Shown in pieces: positions 33,519 through 41,452 of a DNA stretch of 64,000 nt (positions within the stretch are counted from its first letter, which is position 1; the number at the start of each line of letters is the position of its first letter). Source of the DNA: Stutzerimonas nosocomialis (GTDB lineage: Bacteria > Pseudomonadota > Gammaproteobacteria > Pseudomonadales > Pseudomonadaceae); assembly GCF_005876855.1 (NCBI RefSeq), contig NZ_QLAE01000002.1, forward strand, positions 1-64,000. The letters are read 5' to 3'. Position numbers and translations under genes: made by a program. The notes beneath the pieces were generated by a model. The model saw only the letters and a list, made by a program, of their open reading frames with translations, had not been told where the DNA came from and did not search any database.

Positions 33519-36337
33519 GGATTCTCCTCGGTGGGCGTAACGGGGTTCTGGGGCCAGTGATCGAGGTGCTGCTGGATCAGCGCCGCGAGGTCGGTGCCGT
33601 GGTGGCGCGACTTGACCAGGCGGCGCAGCACCAGTCGGTTGTCGGTACCCGGCGCGTCGAGGGCCGAGAAGATGATCACCGGCGTCGGCGGGCGCGCGGC
33701 GGCCAGTTCGTCGAGCAGCTTCAGGCCGTCGCCGTCGGGCAGCATCAGGTCGAGGATGGCCAGGTCATGGTGGCGCTGTGCGAGCTGCTCGCGGGCCTCG
33801 GCCAGGCTGCCGGCGCCGTGCAGGTCGATGTCCAGCGGCGCCAGCAGGCTGGAGAGCAGCTCGCGCAGGTCGGCATCGTCCTCCACGTGCAGAAGGCTCG
33901 GCCGGTGCCCGGGAGGGTGCAGGCAGGCGCGCACGCCCTCCATCACCCGCGAGGGGTCGACCGGCTTGTGCAGCCAGTCGAGTACGCCGACCGCGTTGCC
34001 GCGAACGGTACCCTCATCGGTGCTGCGCTCCTGCGGCTGCAGGTCCACCACCAGCACCGGCAGGTGGCGGTAGGCGGCCTGGGTGCGCAGCTGCTGGAGA
34101 AAGGCGATGCCCTCGGCATCGGCCAGCGCCGGGCTCAGGGTCAGGGCCTGGAAGGGCCGTTCGGCGAGCACCTGCAGCGCCTCGTCGGCGCTCGCGGTGA
34201 CCACCGGCGCATAGCCCTGCCGCGCGAGGATCTGCGCCAGCTGGCGGGCGGCGCGGTCGTCGGGCTCGATCACCAGGATTCGCGGCGCCTGGCTGGAAAT
34301 CGGTGTCGGCTGCGGCGCGCCATTGGCCACGGGCAGCCGCAGAAAGAAGCGCGTGCCGCGGCCCTGCTCGGATTCGAAGCCGATCTCGCCGTGCATCTGC
34401 TGGACCAGCGAACGGGTGATGGCCAGTCCCAGGCCGGTGCCTCCGCGGCGGCGCGCGTCGGACGCGTCGGCCTGGGCGAAGCGTTCGAAGATGCGGGGCT
34501 TGAAGGCGTCCGGGATGCCCTGGCCACGGTCGGCCACCGTCAGCAGCAGGCCGTCCTGCTCGAGGCGCAGCGAGACGGTCACGGTGCCGCCGGCGGGCGA
34601 GTGCTTGATCGCGTTGGACAGCAGGTTGTCCATGATCTGGGCGAAGCGGTCGGTATCCACCTCCACCTGGGCGTCGTCGGCGGGCCGCGCCAGTTCGAGC
34701 GAGACCCCGTATTCCCGGGCGTAGGGCCCGATGTCGAACATCGCCTGCTCGACCAGCGGGAGCACGGCGTTGCGGGTGGTATGGAAGGTGAGCCGCCCCG
34801 CTTCGAGCTTTTCGATGTCCAGGATGTCGTTGATCAGGCGCACCAGGCGCTCGCTGTTCTTGTGGGCGATGTCCAGCAGCGGGCGCATGCTCGGCTCGAC
34901 CTCGCCCATCATGCCGTTGGCCAGCATGCCGAGGGCGCCGCGGATGGCCGTCAGCGGGGTGCGCAGTTCATGGCTGACGGTGGAGATGAACTCGGCCTTC
35001 ATCCGTTCCATCTGCCGGCGCGCGGAGATGTCGACGGCCACCGCCAGCACCTGGCAGCTGCCGTCGGCCCGCTGCAGGGGCCGTTTGACCAGCTGCAGCC
35101 AGCGTTCCTGGCCGTGCAGGTCGATCAGGTGCAACTCCGGATAGCGGCGTTCGACGTGCTGCTCGACCAGTTCGGTGTCGCCTTCGAGCAGCGGTTGCAG
35201 CCGCTGGTGGTGTTCCAGTTCGGCCGGCAGCCGGCCCTCGATCTGCTCGGGGCTCAGCCCGACGAGCGCGGCGAAGGCCCGGTTGCAGAGCCGGAACCGG
35301 CCTTGGTCGTCGCGCACGAAGATCAGGTTTTCGTCGGCATCGACCACCTTGCGCAGGAAGCTGCGCTGCTCCTGGAGGCTGTCGCGGTTGCGCTGGTTCT
35401 CGGTGACGTCGCGGGCGATGGCCAGATGATCGCCGAGGCCGGTGGGCACCACGCGCACCTCGAAGACGTTGCCCCGGGCGTCGCGCCACTGGCTCTGGCT
35501 CTGGCGCTCCGTGGCCTGCCGTGCCTGCGGCACCAGCGTCTGTTCGATGTCGCGCGGCACCGCGGTGCGCGAGTCGCCCGGCAGCGACAGGCAGCGCACC
35601 TGTCCGTTCGCGTCGATCTCGTAGAGGGTGTCGGGCACCGCCTGCAGCAAGGCGTCCAGTCGTGCCTCGCCGGCCTGCGCCGCGCTCGCCAGGCGCTGGC
35701 GAATCGACAGGCTGCGGCGGATCGCCCACAGCGCGGCGACGAACAGCGCCATCACCAGCAGGCTGCCGATCAGTGCCAGCGTTCGACTGCGCGCGAGCAC
35801 GGCCTCGGCCGCACGGTTCTCCAGCTCGAGCAGGTGGCGTTCGGCGGTTTCCGCCTCGGCCAGCAGCGCGCGCAGGGCATCCATCGTCTGACGGCCGCCC
35901 GCACCGGCCAGGCGTTCGGCCGCGGCGGCCAGGCCCGCGTCGCGGCGCATCTGGATGTTGGCCGCCGAGATCGCCAGCCGCCGGTCGATGAGCCGGTCCA
36001 GTTCCTGCTGCCAGTCCGGGCGCGGCAGCTCGCGTTGCGCCAGCAGGCCGACCAGCGTGTTGCGCTCCTGCGGCAGGCGCGCCAGGGCTGTCTCGTAGGG
36101 TTTCAGGTAGGGCGCAAGGCCGGTGATGACGAAGCCGCGCTCGCCGGTCTCGATGTCCTGCAGCGACGAGAGCACGTCCTGTATCGCGGTGATCAGTTCC
36201 AGGCTGTGGGTCACGGTCTGGTTGGCGTGGACCAGCGACTGCTGGGTCCGCTTGCCCTGCCAGGCGAGGGCCGCCAGCAGGACGAACGCCAGCACGAAGG
36301 CTAGGCTGTGCCAGCTGATCGAAGGTTTTGCTCGCAA
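33515..36337 (-). CDS. Hybrid histidine kinase CHASE3-PAS-PAS-HisKA-HATPase-REC-REC
   Basis: A 940-residue membrane sensor. Helix 1 (~residues 8-25), a periplasmic CHASE3-type helical domain (~30-180) and helix 2 (~187-207) are followed by two PAS domains (~225-440), a HisKA domain with phospho-His456 in VSHELRTPLT, and the ATPase domain with GTGLGLA (~640). Two receiver domains follow. The first (~690-805) has Ser in place of the phospho-Asp (LTLSPALADAEG), so it is probably not phosphorylated. The second (~815-925) keeps LDLMLPDGDG. Translation starts at a TTG (36337) with a strong AAGGAG ribosome binding site. It is coupled to the downstream single receiver. Confidence 0.88.
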   Translation of the reverse strand: MRAKPSISWHSLAFVLAFVLLAALAWQGKRTQQSLVHANQTVTHSLELITAIQDVLSSLQDIETGERGFVITGLAPYLKPYETALARLPQERNTLVGLLAQRELPRPDWQQELDRLIDRRLAISAANIQMRRDAGLAAAAERLAGAGGRQTMDALRALLAEAETAERHLLELENRAAEAVLARSRTLALIGSLLVMALFVAALWAIRRSLSIRQRLASAAQAGEARLDALLQAVPDTLYEIDANGQVRCLSLPGDSRTAVPRDIEQTLVPQARQATERQSQSQWRDARGNVFEVRVVPTGLGDHLAIARDVTENQRNRDSLQEQRSFLRKVVDADENLIFVRDDQGRFRLCNRAFAALVGLSPEQIEGRLPAELEHHQRLQPLLEGDTELVEQHVERRYPELHLIDLHGQERWLQLVKRPLQRADGSCQVLAVAVDISARRQMERMKAEFISTVSHELRTPLTAIRGALGMLANGMMGEVEPSMRPLLDIAHKNSERLVRLINDILDIEKLEAGRLTFHTTRNAVLPLVEQAMFDIGPYAREYGVSLELARPADDAQVEVDTDRFAQIMDNLLSNAIKHSPAGGTVTVSLRLEQDGLLLTVADRGQGIPDAFKPRIFERFAQADASDARRRGGTGLGLAITRSLVQQMHGEIGFESEQGRGTRFFLRLPVANGAPQPTPISSQAPRILVIEPDDRAARQLAQILARQGYAPVVTASADEALQVLAERPFQALTLSPALADAEGIAFLQQLRTQAAYRHLPVLVVDLQPQERSTDEGTVRGNAVGVLDWLHKPVDPSRVMEGVRACLHPPGHRPSLLHVEDDADLRELLSSLLAPLDIDLHGAGSLAEAREQLAQRHHDLAILDLMLPDGDGLKLLDELAAARPPTPVIIFSALDAPGTDNRLVLRRLVKSRHHGTDLAALIQQHLDHWPQNPVTPTEENP

Positions 36338-36533
36338 ACCGGGTCTCCTTGTCGACCGGTAAGCACTGGCGGCGGCCGGCCCGGGCTCGCGGCGGCGAGG
36401 TTGCCGGGCAGCGTCCTGCCGCGTGTAGCGCTTTACGTGGCGCAGGCCTGGCGGGTCCGCTCCGTCCAGGCACGCTGTCTATTGTTCGACCGGCCGTCCC
36501 TGGGGCGGTTCGTCCGTGGCCCCGGTGGGGCCG
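36338..36533. other. Spacer between the GGDEF gene and the hybrid kinase gene
   Basis: A 196-bp GC-rich gap, the only sizeable one in the signalling cluster apart from those at its ends. It may hold a promoter for the hybrid kinase; no clear boxes were recognised. Confidence 0.3.
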
Positions 36534-38162
36534 TCAGCCGGCGAGGCGGACTTGGTTGCGACCGTTGTGCTTGGCGCTGTAGAGGGCACGGTCGGCCTGC
36601 TCGAGCAGGTCGTTGGGGCGCACGCCCTCGGCGGTTTCGGCGACCCCGGCGCTCAGGGTCACGTTGAAGCGCTGGCCGTCGGCGTTGAAGATCAGCTCGG
36701 CGAAACGCTCGCGGATCTCGTCGATCACCTGTTTGGCCTGGGTGGCCGAGCAGTTGGGGAGGACCGCGACGAATTCCTCGCCGCCGTAGCGGCCCAGGCT
36801 GTCGACGCGGCGCAGGCGCTGACGCATCAGGTTGGCCAGCGCGCGGATGACGTTGTCCCCGGCGGCGTGGCCATGGCTGTCGTTGACCTTCTTGAAGTGG
36901 TCGATGTCGAGCATGACCACGCTGGTGGGCTTGCCCGAGCGCCGCGCACGCTGCACTTCCACCGCCAGGTGTTCCTTGATGTCGGCGTGCTTGAGCAGGC
37001 CGGTGAGGCTGTCGCGCGCCAGCGCGTTGCTCAGCGAGCGGGCCCGCTGCGCATGGGAGAACACCGAGGAAATCAGGGCGTTGTCGCTGATCGGCTTGGT
37101 GATGAAATCGTCGCCGGCCTTCACCAGCGCCGCCATCTGCCGGGTGATGTCGGTTTCGGCCGAGAGGTAGATGATGGTCACCCGCAGCCATTCGTCGTTC
37201 AGGCGGATGGCCTGCGCCAGTTCCGGGCCGGAGCAGCCGGGCATGTTGACGTCCAGCAGCACTACCTCGGGATTGAAGCCGTGCAGGGCCTCGAACAGCC
37301 GGGCGGGCTCGCCGAGCACCTCGACCTGCATCCGCGCGCTGCGCAGCACCAAGGCATAACGCGTCGCCAGCTCCAGATCGTCGTCGATGATCAGCACCCG
37401 GAAGGGCTCGCCCTGCTGCTGGTTCAGGCAGCGCTCCAGGCGTTGTTCCAGGCGGGTGATGTCCAGCGGCCGGGTGAAGTAGCCCTGGGCGCCGGCCCGC
37501 ACCGCGGCCAGCTGGCTGTCGAAATCGTCCCGGTCGTCGATCACCAGCAGGGGCAGCGGCGCCTCCAGGCGCTGCTGGATCGCGGCGACTTGCGGCAGGT
37601 CGTCGTCCTCGCCGAGGCTGAGGATCAGCGCGTCGGGCAGCTGCCGGGCCAGGGCCCCGGCCAGCGCCTGCGCGGTGGCGAAGTGGCTGACCGCGTAGCC
37701 GAAGTTGCCCAGCGTCTGGGTCATGCCGGTCGCCGCGTCGAGATCGCCTTCGAGCAGGTAGATGCTGGCGCCGCCGGCCTCGCTCTGGCTGTCGGCGAGA
37801 ACCGGTTCGGGTGTCGGCGCCGAGGTCGTTCCGGGCATCTGCGCGGCGAATCGGGCGATGTCCCGACCCAGCTGCTCGAGGCTGCCCGCGGCGCTCTGCC
37901 CGGGCACGAGCCAGGTGTCGGCGCGTTGTTCGAGCCGCCTGGCCTCGTCGCCGACCTGGGCGAAGCCGAAGGTCGCGGCCGAGCCGGCGAGCTTGTGCAG
38001 GCGATCGCGGATCTCGCCGAGGTGGTCGAGGGCCTCGGGTTCGCGGTCATGAACGAAACCGGCCAGGCGGGCCAGTTCCGGCAGTTCCAGGCTCAGCCGT
38101 TCGGCGAACCTGTCGGTCAGGGCTTGCAGCTGGCGCTGCAACTCGAGCCCGGGATCAGTCAT
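36534..38162 (-). CDS. Hpt-REC-REC-GGDEF diguanylate cyclase
   Basis: A 542-residue cytoplasmic output protein. An N-terminal Hpt domain carries His56 in RLHKLAGSAATFG. Receiver 1 (~145-265) has lost the phospho-Asp (ILSLGEDDD) and Lys (TRP). Receiver 2 (~270-390) is complete (LLDVNMPG, TKP). The C-terminal GGDEF domain has the active GGEEF at 460-464 and an RRVD inhibitory site five residues before it. It should make cyclic di-GMP in response to phosphotransfer. The start at 38162 overlaps the preceding receiver gene (ATGACTGA). The order suggests it is the output of the neighbouring kinases. Confidence 0.88.
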   Translation of the reverse strand: MTDPGLELQRQLQALTDRFAERLSLELPELARLAGFVHDREPEALDHLGEIRDRLHKLAGSAATFGFAQVGDEARRLEQRADTWLVPGQSAAGSLEQLGRDIARFAAQMPGTTSAPTPEPVLADSQSEAGGASIYLLEGDLDAATGMTQTLGNFGYAVSHFATAQALAGALARQLPDALILSLGEDDDLPQVAAIQQRLEAPLPLLVIDDRDDFDSQLAAVRAGAQGYFTRPLDITRLEQRLERCLNQQQGEPFRVLIIDDDLELATRYALVLRSARMQVEVLGEPARLFEALHGFNPEVVLLDVNMPGCSGPELAQAIRLNDEWLRVTIIYLSAETDITRQMAALVKAGDDFITKPISDNALISSVFSHAQRARSLSNALARDSLTGLLKHADIKEHLAVEVQRARRSGKPTSVVMLDIDHFKKVNDSHGHAAGDNVIRALANLMRQRLRRVDSLGRYGGEEFVAVLPNCSATQAKQVIDEIRERFAELIFNADGQRFNVTLSAGVAETAEGVRPNDLLEQADRALYSAKHNGRNQVRLAG

Positions 38163-38541
38163 GTAGGCGTTTCCAGATGTCCTGTAGGCGTGCGGACAAT
38201 TGCATGGGATCGAAGGGTTTGGCCAATACGTCGCGGGCACCGAGCTGGCGCAGCTCGTCGAGCCGCTCCTGGTCCACGGCACCGGTAAGAAATACCACCG
38301 GCACCTGGGTCAGGTCGATGCGCTGGCCGAGCTGGCGCAGCAGCTCCACACCGTCCATCTCCGGAAGCATCATATCGAGCAGGACCAGATCGGGCGCGAA
38401 ATCCTCCACGCGCGCCAATGCTTCCCTGGCCGACAGACAGCTGAGCACCTCGAAGCCGCCGATCCTTTCCAGTGCCACGCGGGTCACCACCTGGATCGAG
38501 GGAACGTCTTCGACATGGAGAATCCGTTTGAGCTGCTTCAT
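38155..38541 (-). CDS. Single-domain CheY-like response regulator
   Basis: A 128-residue receiver (HVEDVPS, LVLLDMMLPEMDG, LAKPFDP) without output domain. It overlaps the upstream kinase stop by 4 bp and the downstream GGDEF start by 8 bp, so it sits exactly between them in the transcript. It is close in sequence to the receiver at 41002-41388, suggesting a duplication. Confidence 0.9.
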   Translation of the reverse strand: MKQLKRILHVEDVPSIQVVTRVALERIGGFEVLSCLSAREALARVEDFAPDLVLLDMMLPEMDGVELLRQLGQRIDLTQVPVVFLTGAVDQERLDELRQLGARDVLAKPFDPMQLSARLQDIWKRLHD

Positions 38542-40979
38542 GGCTGGTGACCCTCACTGGTCGTTGCCGGTTGTTCGTAGCGCGGCAGCTCGAACCAGAA
38601 GCAGGCGCCGCGGCCCTCTTCGGAGTCGAAGCCGATACGTCCGCCCATACGTTCGATCAGATCCTTGCTGATGGCCAGGCCGAGGCCGGTGCCGCCCTGC
38701 TGGCGGGTGTCCGACGAGTCGGCCTGGGCGAATTTCTGGAATACCCGCCCGCGAAAGCTGTCGCTGATGCCCGGCCCCTGGTCGGTGACGCTGACCCGCA
38801 CGGCGTCGCCACGGGCCTCGGTGCCGATGAGGACCGCTTCGCCAGGCGGCGAGAACTTCGCGGCATTGGACAGCAGGTTGTTCAGAACCTGGTGCAGGCG
38901 CAGGGTGTCGACGCGCACGAGCGCCTCGCTGGTGCCCGTCAGGCGATAGCGCACGCCGAGCCGTTCGGCATAGCCCTCGTTGCTGCGCAGGGCCTGTTCG
39001 AGCAGCGGCTGCAGGGGCTGGATCTGCAGGTCGAAGCGCATCTTGCCGGCGTTGAGCTTGTCCATGTCGAGCAGGTCGTTGATCAGCTCGGTCAGCCGCT
39101 GGCTGTTCTGGTGCGCGATGTTCAGCAGCTCCTGCAGGTGAGAGGGCACTTCCCCGGTCGCTTCGCCGCAGATCAGGGCCAGCGAGCCGGTGATCGAGGT
39201 CAGCGGCGTGCGCAGCTCGTGGCTGACGGTGGAGACGAACTCGCGCTGCAGCTGCTCGATGCGCTTGCGCTCGGTGATGTCGTGCAGCACCGCGACGGCG
39301 CCGATCTGGTCGCCGTCCGGGGCGTGCAGCGGGTCGGCGTTGACCAGCACGTGGCGTGGCCGGCCGTTGAGCACGATGGTCATCTCAAGGTTGGTGATGT
39401 GCTCGCCGCGCAACGCCCGGCGCAGCGGAATCTCCTCTTCCTCGAGCGGGGTGACGCCGTCGGCATGGTAGAGGTCGTAGCGGCTGGCCCACTGCTGCGG
39501 GGAGACCGGCGCGGCGTCCTGGCCGTGCCATTCCCGGGCCTTGTCGTTGAACAGCGTCAGGTTGCCGTCTGCGTCGCAGGCGATCACCGCTTCGGACAGG
39601 GCTTCGAGCAGGCGACGGTTCATTTCCTGCTGCTTGGCCAGCTCGTCCTGTTGCGCGCGGCGCTCGGTGATGTCGGTGACCAGGCCGTGCCAGAGCACCG
39701 AGCCATCGGGTCGCGGCATCGGCGTGGCGCGAGCCTCGACCCAGATCAGCCCCTTGCGCGGATGGTTGATGCGGTGCTCGAAGTGCCACGGCGAGACGGC
39801 CGCGGCGGCGGCACGGATGGTGCGGCTGACGCGCTGGCGATCGTCCGGGTGCATGACCGCGAACAGCGGATTGACGCTGTCGGAGATCTGGTTGGAGGTC
39901 AGCCCGTAGATGCGCTCGATGCCCTCGCTGGCATAGGGGAAGTAGCCGCGCTCGCCGGGTCGCCAGAGGTACTGGAAGAGCATGCCCGGCACTTGGGCCG
40001 CGATCTGCTGCAGGCGCAGCTGGAGCTGCTGCTGGTAGCCCATGTCGTAGGCGATGGCGAGGTAGCCGCGTAGCCGCTGCTGGTCGTCGATGATCGGGGA
40101 GATGCTCAGCTGCACCGGGATCAGGCCGGCGTTGCGATGCCGCATCTGCCATTCGCGCAGCTCGCGCTGGCCGCGTTGCAGCCCGGCGGTCAGCACCTCG
40201 AAACCGGGTTCGATCCGCTGCCCGAACTCCTGCGACATCGCCGAGGCGCGGGCCTGCAGGGCCTCGGCGGGCAGCAGCGTCTGCGCGAAGGGCTGGTCGA
40301 GCAGCTCCACCTCCTTGTAACCGAGCAGCTGCTCGACGGCGGGGTTGATGCTGGCGATGTGTCCCTCCTGGTCGACCACCACCACCGCGCTATTGGCGCT
40401 GTCGAGGATGGCGCGCTGCAGCGCGGCCTGCTCGGCGTGGCGGCGCGTCAGCAGGCGCTGCTCGAACAGGCGGATGACCTGACGGCCGAGGCGCTCGAGC
40501 GCGTCGCGCTGCTGGTCGTTGAGCTGGCGCGGCTTGCGGTCGATCACGCAGAGCGTGCCCAGGTTGAAGCCGTCGGGCGTGGTCAGGGGCGCCCCGGCGT
40601 AGAAGCGGATGTCCGGCGCATCGGTGACCAGCGGATTGTTGGCGAAGCGCGGATCGCGGGTGGCGTCCGGCACTTCGAACACATCGTTGCCCTGGATGGT
40701 ATGGGTGCAGAACGAGATTTCCCGCGGGGTCTCGCTGACGTCCAGCCCGACGCGGCTCTTGAACCACTGCCGGCGCTCGTCGATCAGCGAGATCAGGGCG
40801 ATGGGCGTGCCGCAGAACTGCGCGGCCAGCTGGGTGAAGTCGTCGAAGGCCTCCTCGTCGGGCGTATCGAGGATCTCGTAGCGCAGCAGGGCGGCCAGGC
40901 GCGAGGACTCGCGCTGCGGGGTGTCGCGCGTCGTGTTCAGGTTCGCAGGTTCCATCGGTTTGCCTGGTGCTCGGCTCAT
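38538..40979 (-). CDS. Histidine kinase GAF-PAS-PAS-PAS-HisKA-HATPase
   Basis: An 813-residue soluble kinase. The N-terminal GAF domain (~25-170) has the DTPDEEAFDDF and FCTHTIQ patterns. Three PAS domains follow (~185-310, 320-445, 450-570), then HisKA with His587 in VSHELRTPLT and a complete ATPase domain (GTGLGLAIS). No membrane helices are seen. The ATG at 40979 has GGAG upstream; a second ATG at 40955 is possible. It is flanked by two single receivers, one upstream and one overlapping downstream. Confidence 0.88.
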   Translation of the reverse strand: MSRAPGKPMEPANLNTTRDTPQRESSRLAALLRYEILDTPDEEAFDDFTQLAAQFCGTPIALISLIDERRQWFKSRVGLDVSETPREISFCTHTIQGNDVFEVPDATRDPRFANNPLVTDAPDIRFYAGAPLTTPDGFNLGTLCVIDRKPRQLNDQQRDALERLGRQVIRLFEQRLLTRRHAEQAALQRAILDSANSAVVVVDQEGHIASINPAVEQLLGYKEVELLDQPFAQTLLPAEALQARASAMSQEFGQRIEPGFEVLTAGLQRGQRELREWQMRHRNAGLIPVQLSISPIIDDQQRLRGYLAIAYDMGYQQQLQLRLQQIAAQVPGMLFQYLWRPGERGYFPYASEGIERIYGLTSNQISDSVNPLFAVMHPDDRQRVSRTIRAAAAAVSPWHFEHRINHPRKGLIWVEARATPMPRPDGSVLWHGLVTDITERRAQQDELAKQQEMNRRLLEALSEAVIACDADGNLTLFNDKAREWHGQDAAPVSPQQWASRYDLYHADGVTPLEEEEIPLRRALRGEHITNLEMTIVLNGRPRHVLVNADPLHAPDGDQIGAVAVLHDITERKRIEQLQREFVSTVSHELRTPLTSITGSLALICGEATGEVPSHLQELLNIAHQNSQRLTELINDLLDMDKLNAGKMRFDLQIQPLQPLLEQALRSNEGYAERLGVRYRLTGTSEALVRVDTLRLHQVLNNLLSNAAKFSPPGEAVLIGTEARGDAVRVSVTDQGPGISDSFRGRVFQKFAQADSSDTRQQGGTGLGLAISKDLIERMGGRIGFDSEEGRGACFWFELPRYEQPATTSEGHQP

Positions 40980-41001
40980 CGGGATCGCTCCGGCGGCGCC
41001 A

Positions 41002-41388
41002 TCAGCCTCGTCCGGCTTGCCAGATGGATTTCACCTGGCCAGCCAGCAGCATGGGGTCGAACGGCTTGATGATCACTTCCCGAGCACCCAGCCCGCGCAG
41101 GTACTCGACTTCGTTGGGTTGCACCTTGGCGGTCATGAAGGCCACCGGGATCTCGGCCAGGTCGAGGCACTCGCGCAGCCGCGCGAGGGTCTCGGGGCCA
41201 TCCATGCCGGGCATCATCACGTCGAGCAGGATGAAGTCGGGCGCGAACGCCCGGGCCTGTTCCAGGGCTTCGGGACCGGACGAGCAGCACAACACCTCGT
41301 ACCCGCCGACCACCTCCAGCGCGACCTTGGTCACCGCCTGGATGGAGGGATCATCCTCGACATGCAGAATTCGCCTCAGCTCGTTCAT
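41002..41388 (-). CDS. Single-domain CheY-like response regulator
   Basis: A 128-residue receiver (HVEDDPS, FILLDVMMPGMDG, IIKPFDP). The start at 41388 has a GGGGCGAGA ribosome binding site; the frame upstream to 41427 lacks one. It lies 64 bp after the large PAS kinase and 22 bp before the GAF kinase, and resembles the receiver at 38155-38541. Confidence 0.9.
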   Translation of the reverse strand: MNELRRILHVEDDPSIQAVTKVALEVVGGYEVLCCSSGPEALEQARAFAPDFILLDVMMPGMDGPETLARLRECLDLAEIPVAFMTAKVQPNEVEYLRGLGAREVIIKPFDPMLLAGQVKSIWQAGRG

Positions 41389-41452
41389 CGTCTCGCCCCG
41401 TTGAGTGTAGTGTGCCCATGCTGGCATGGCCGCATGCGGAAAGCAGCCGCCA

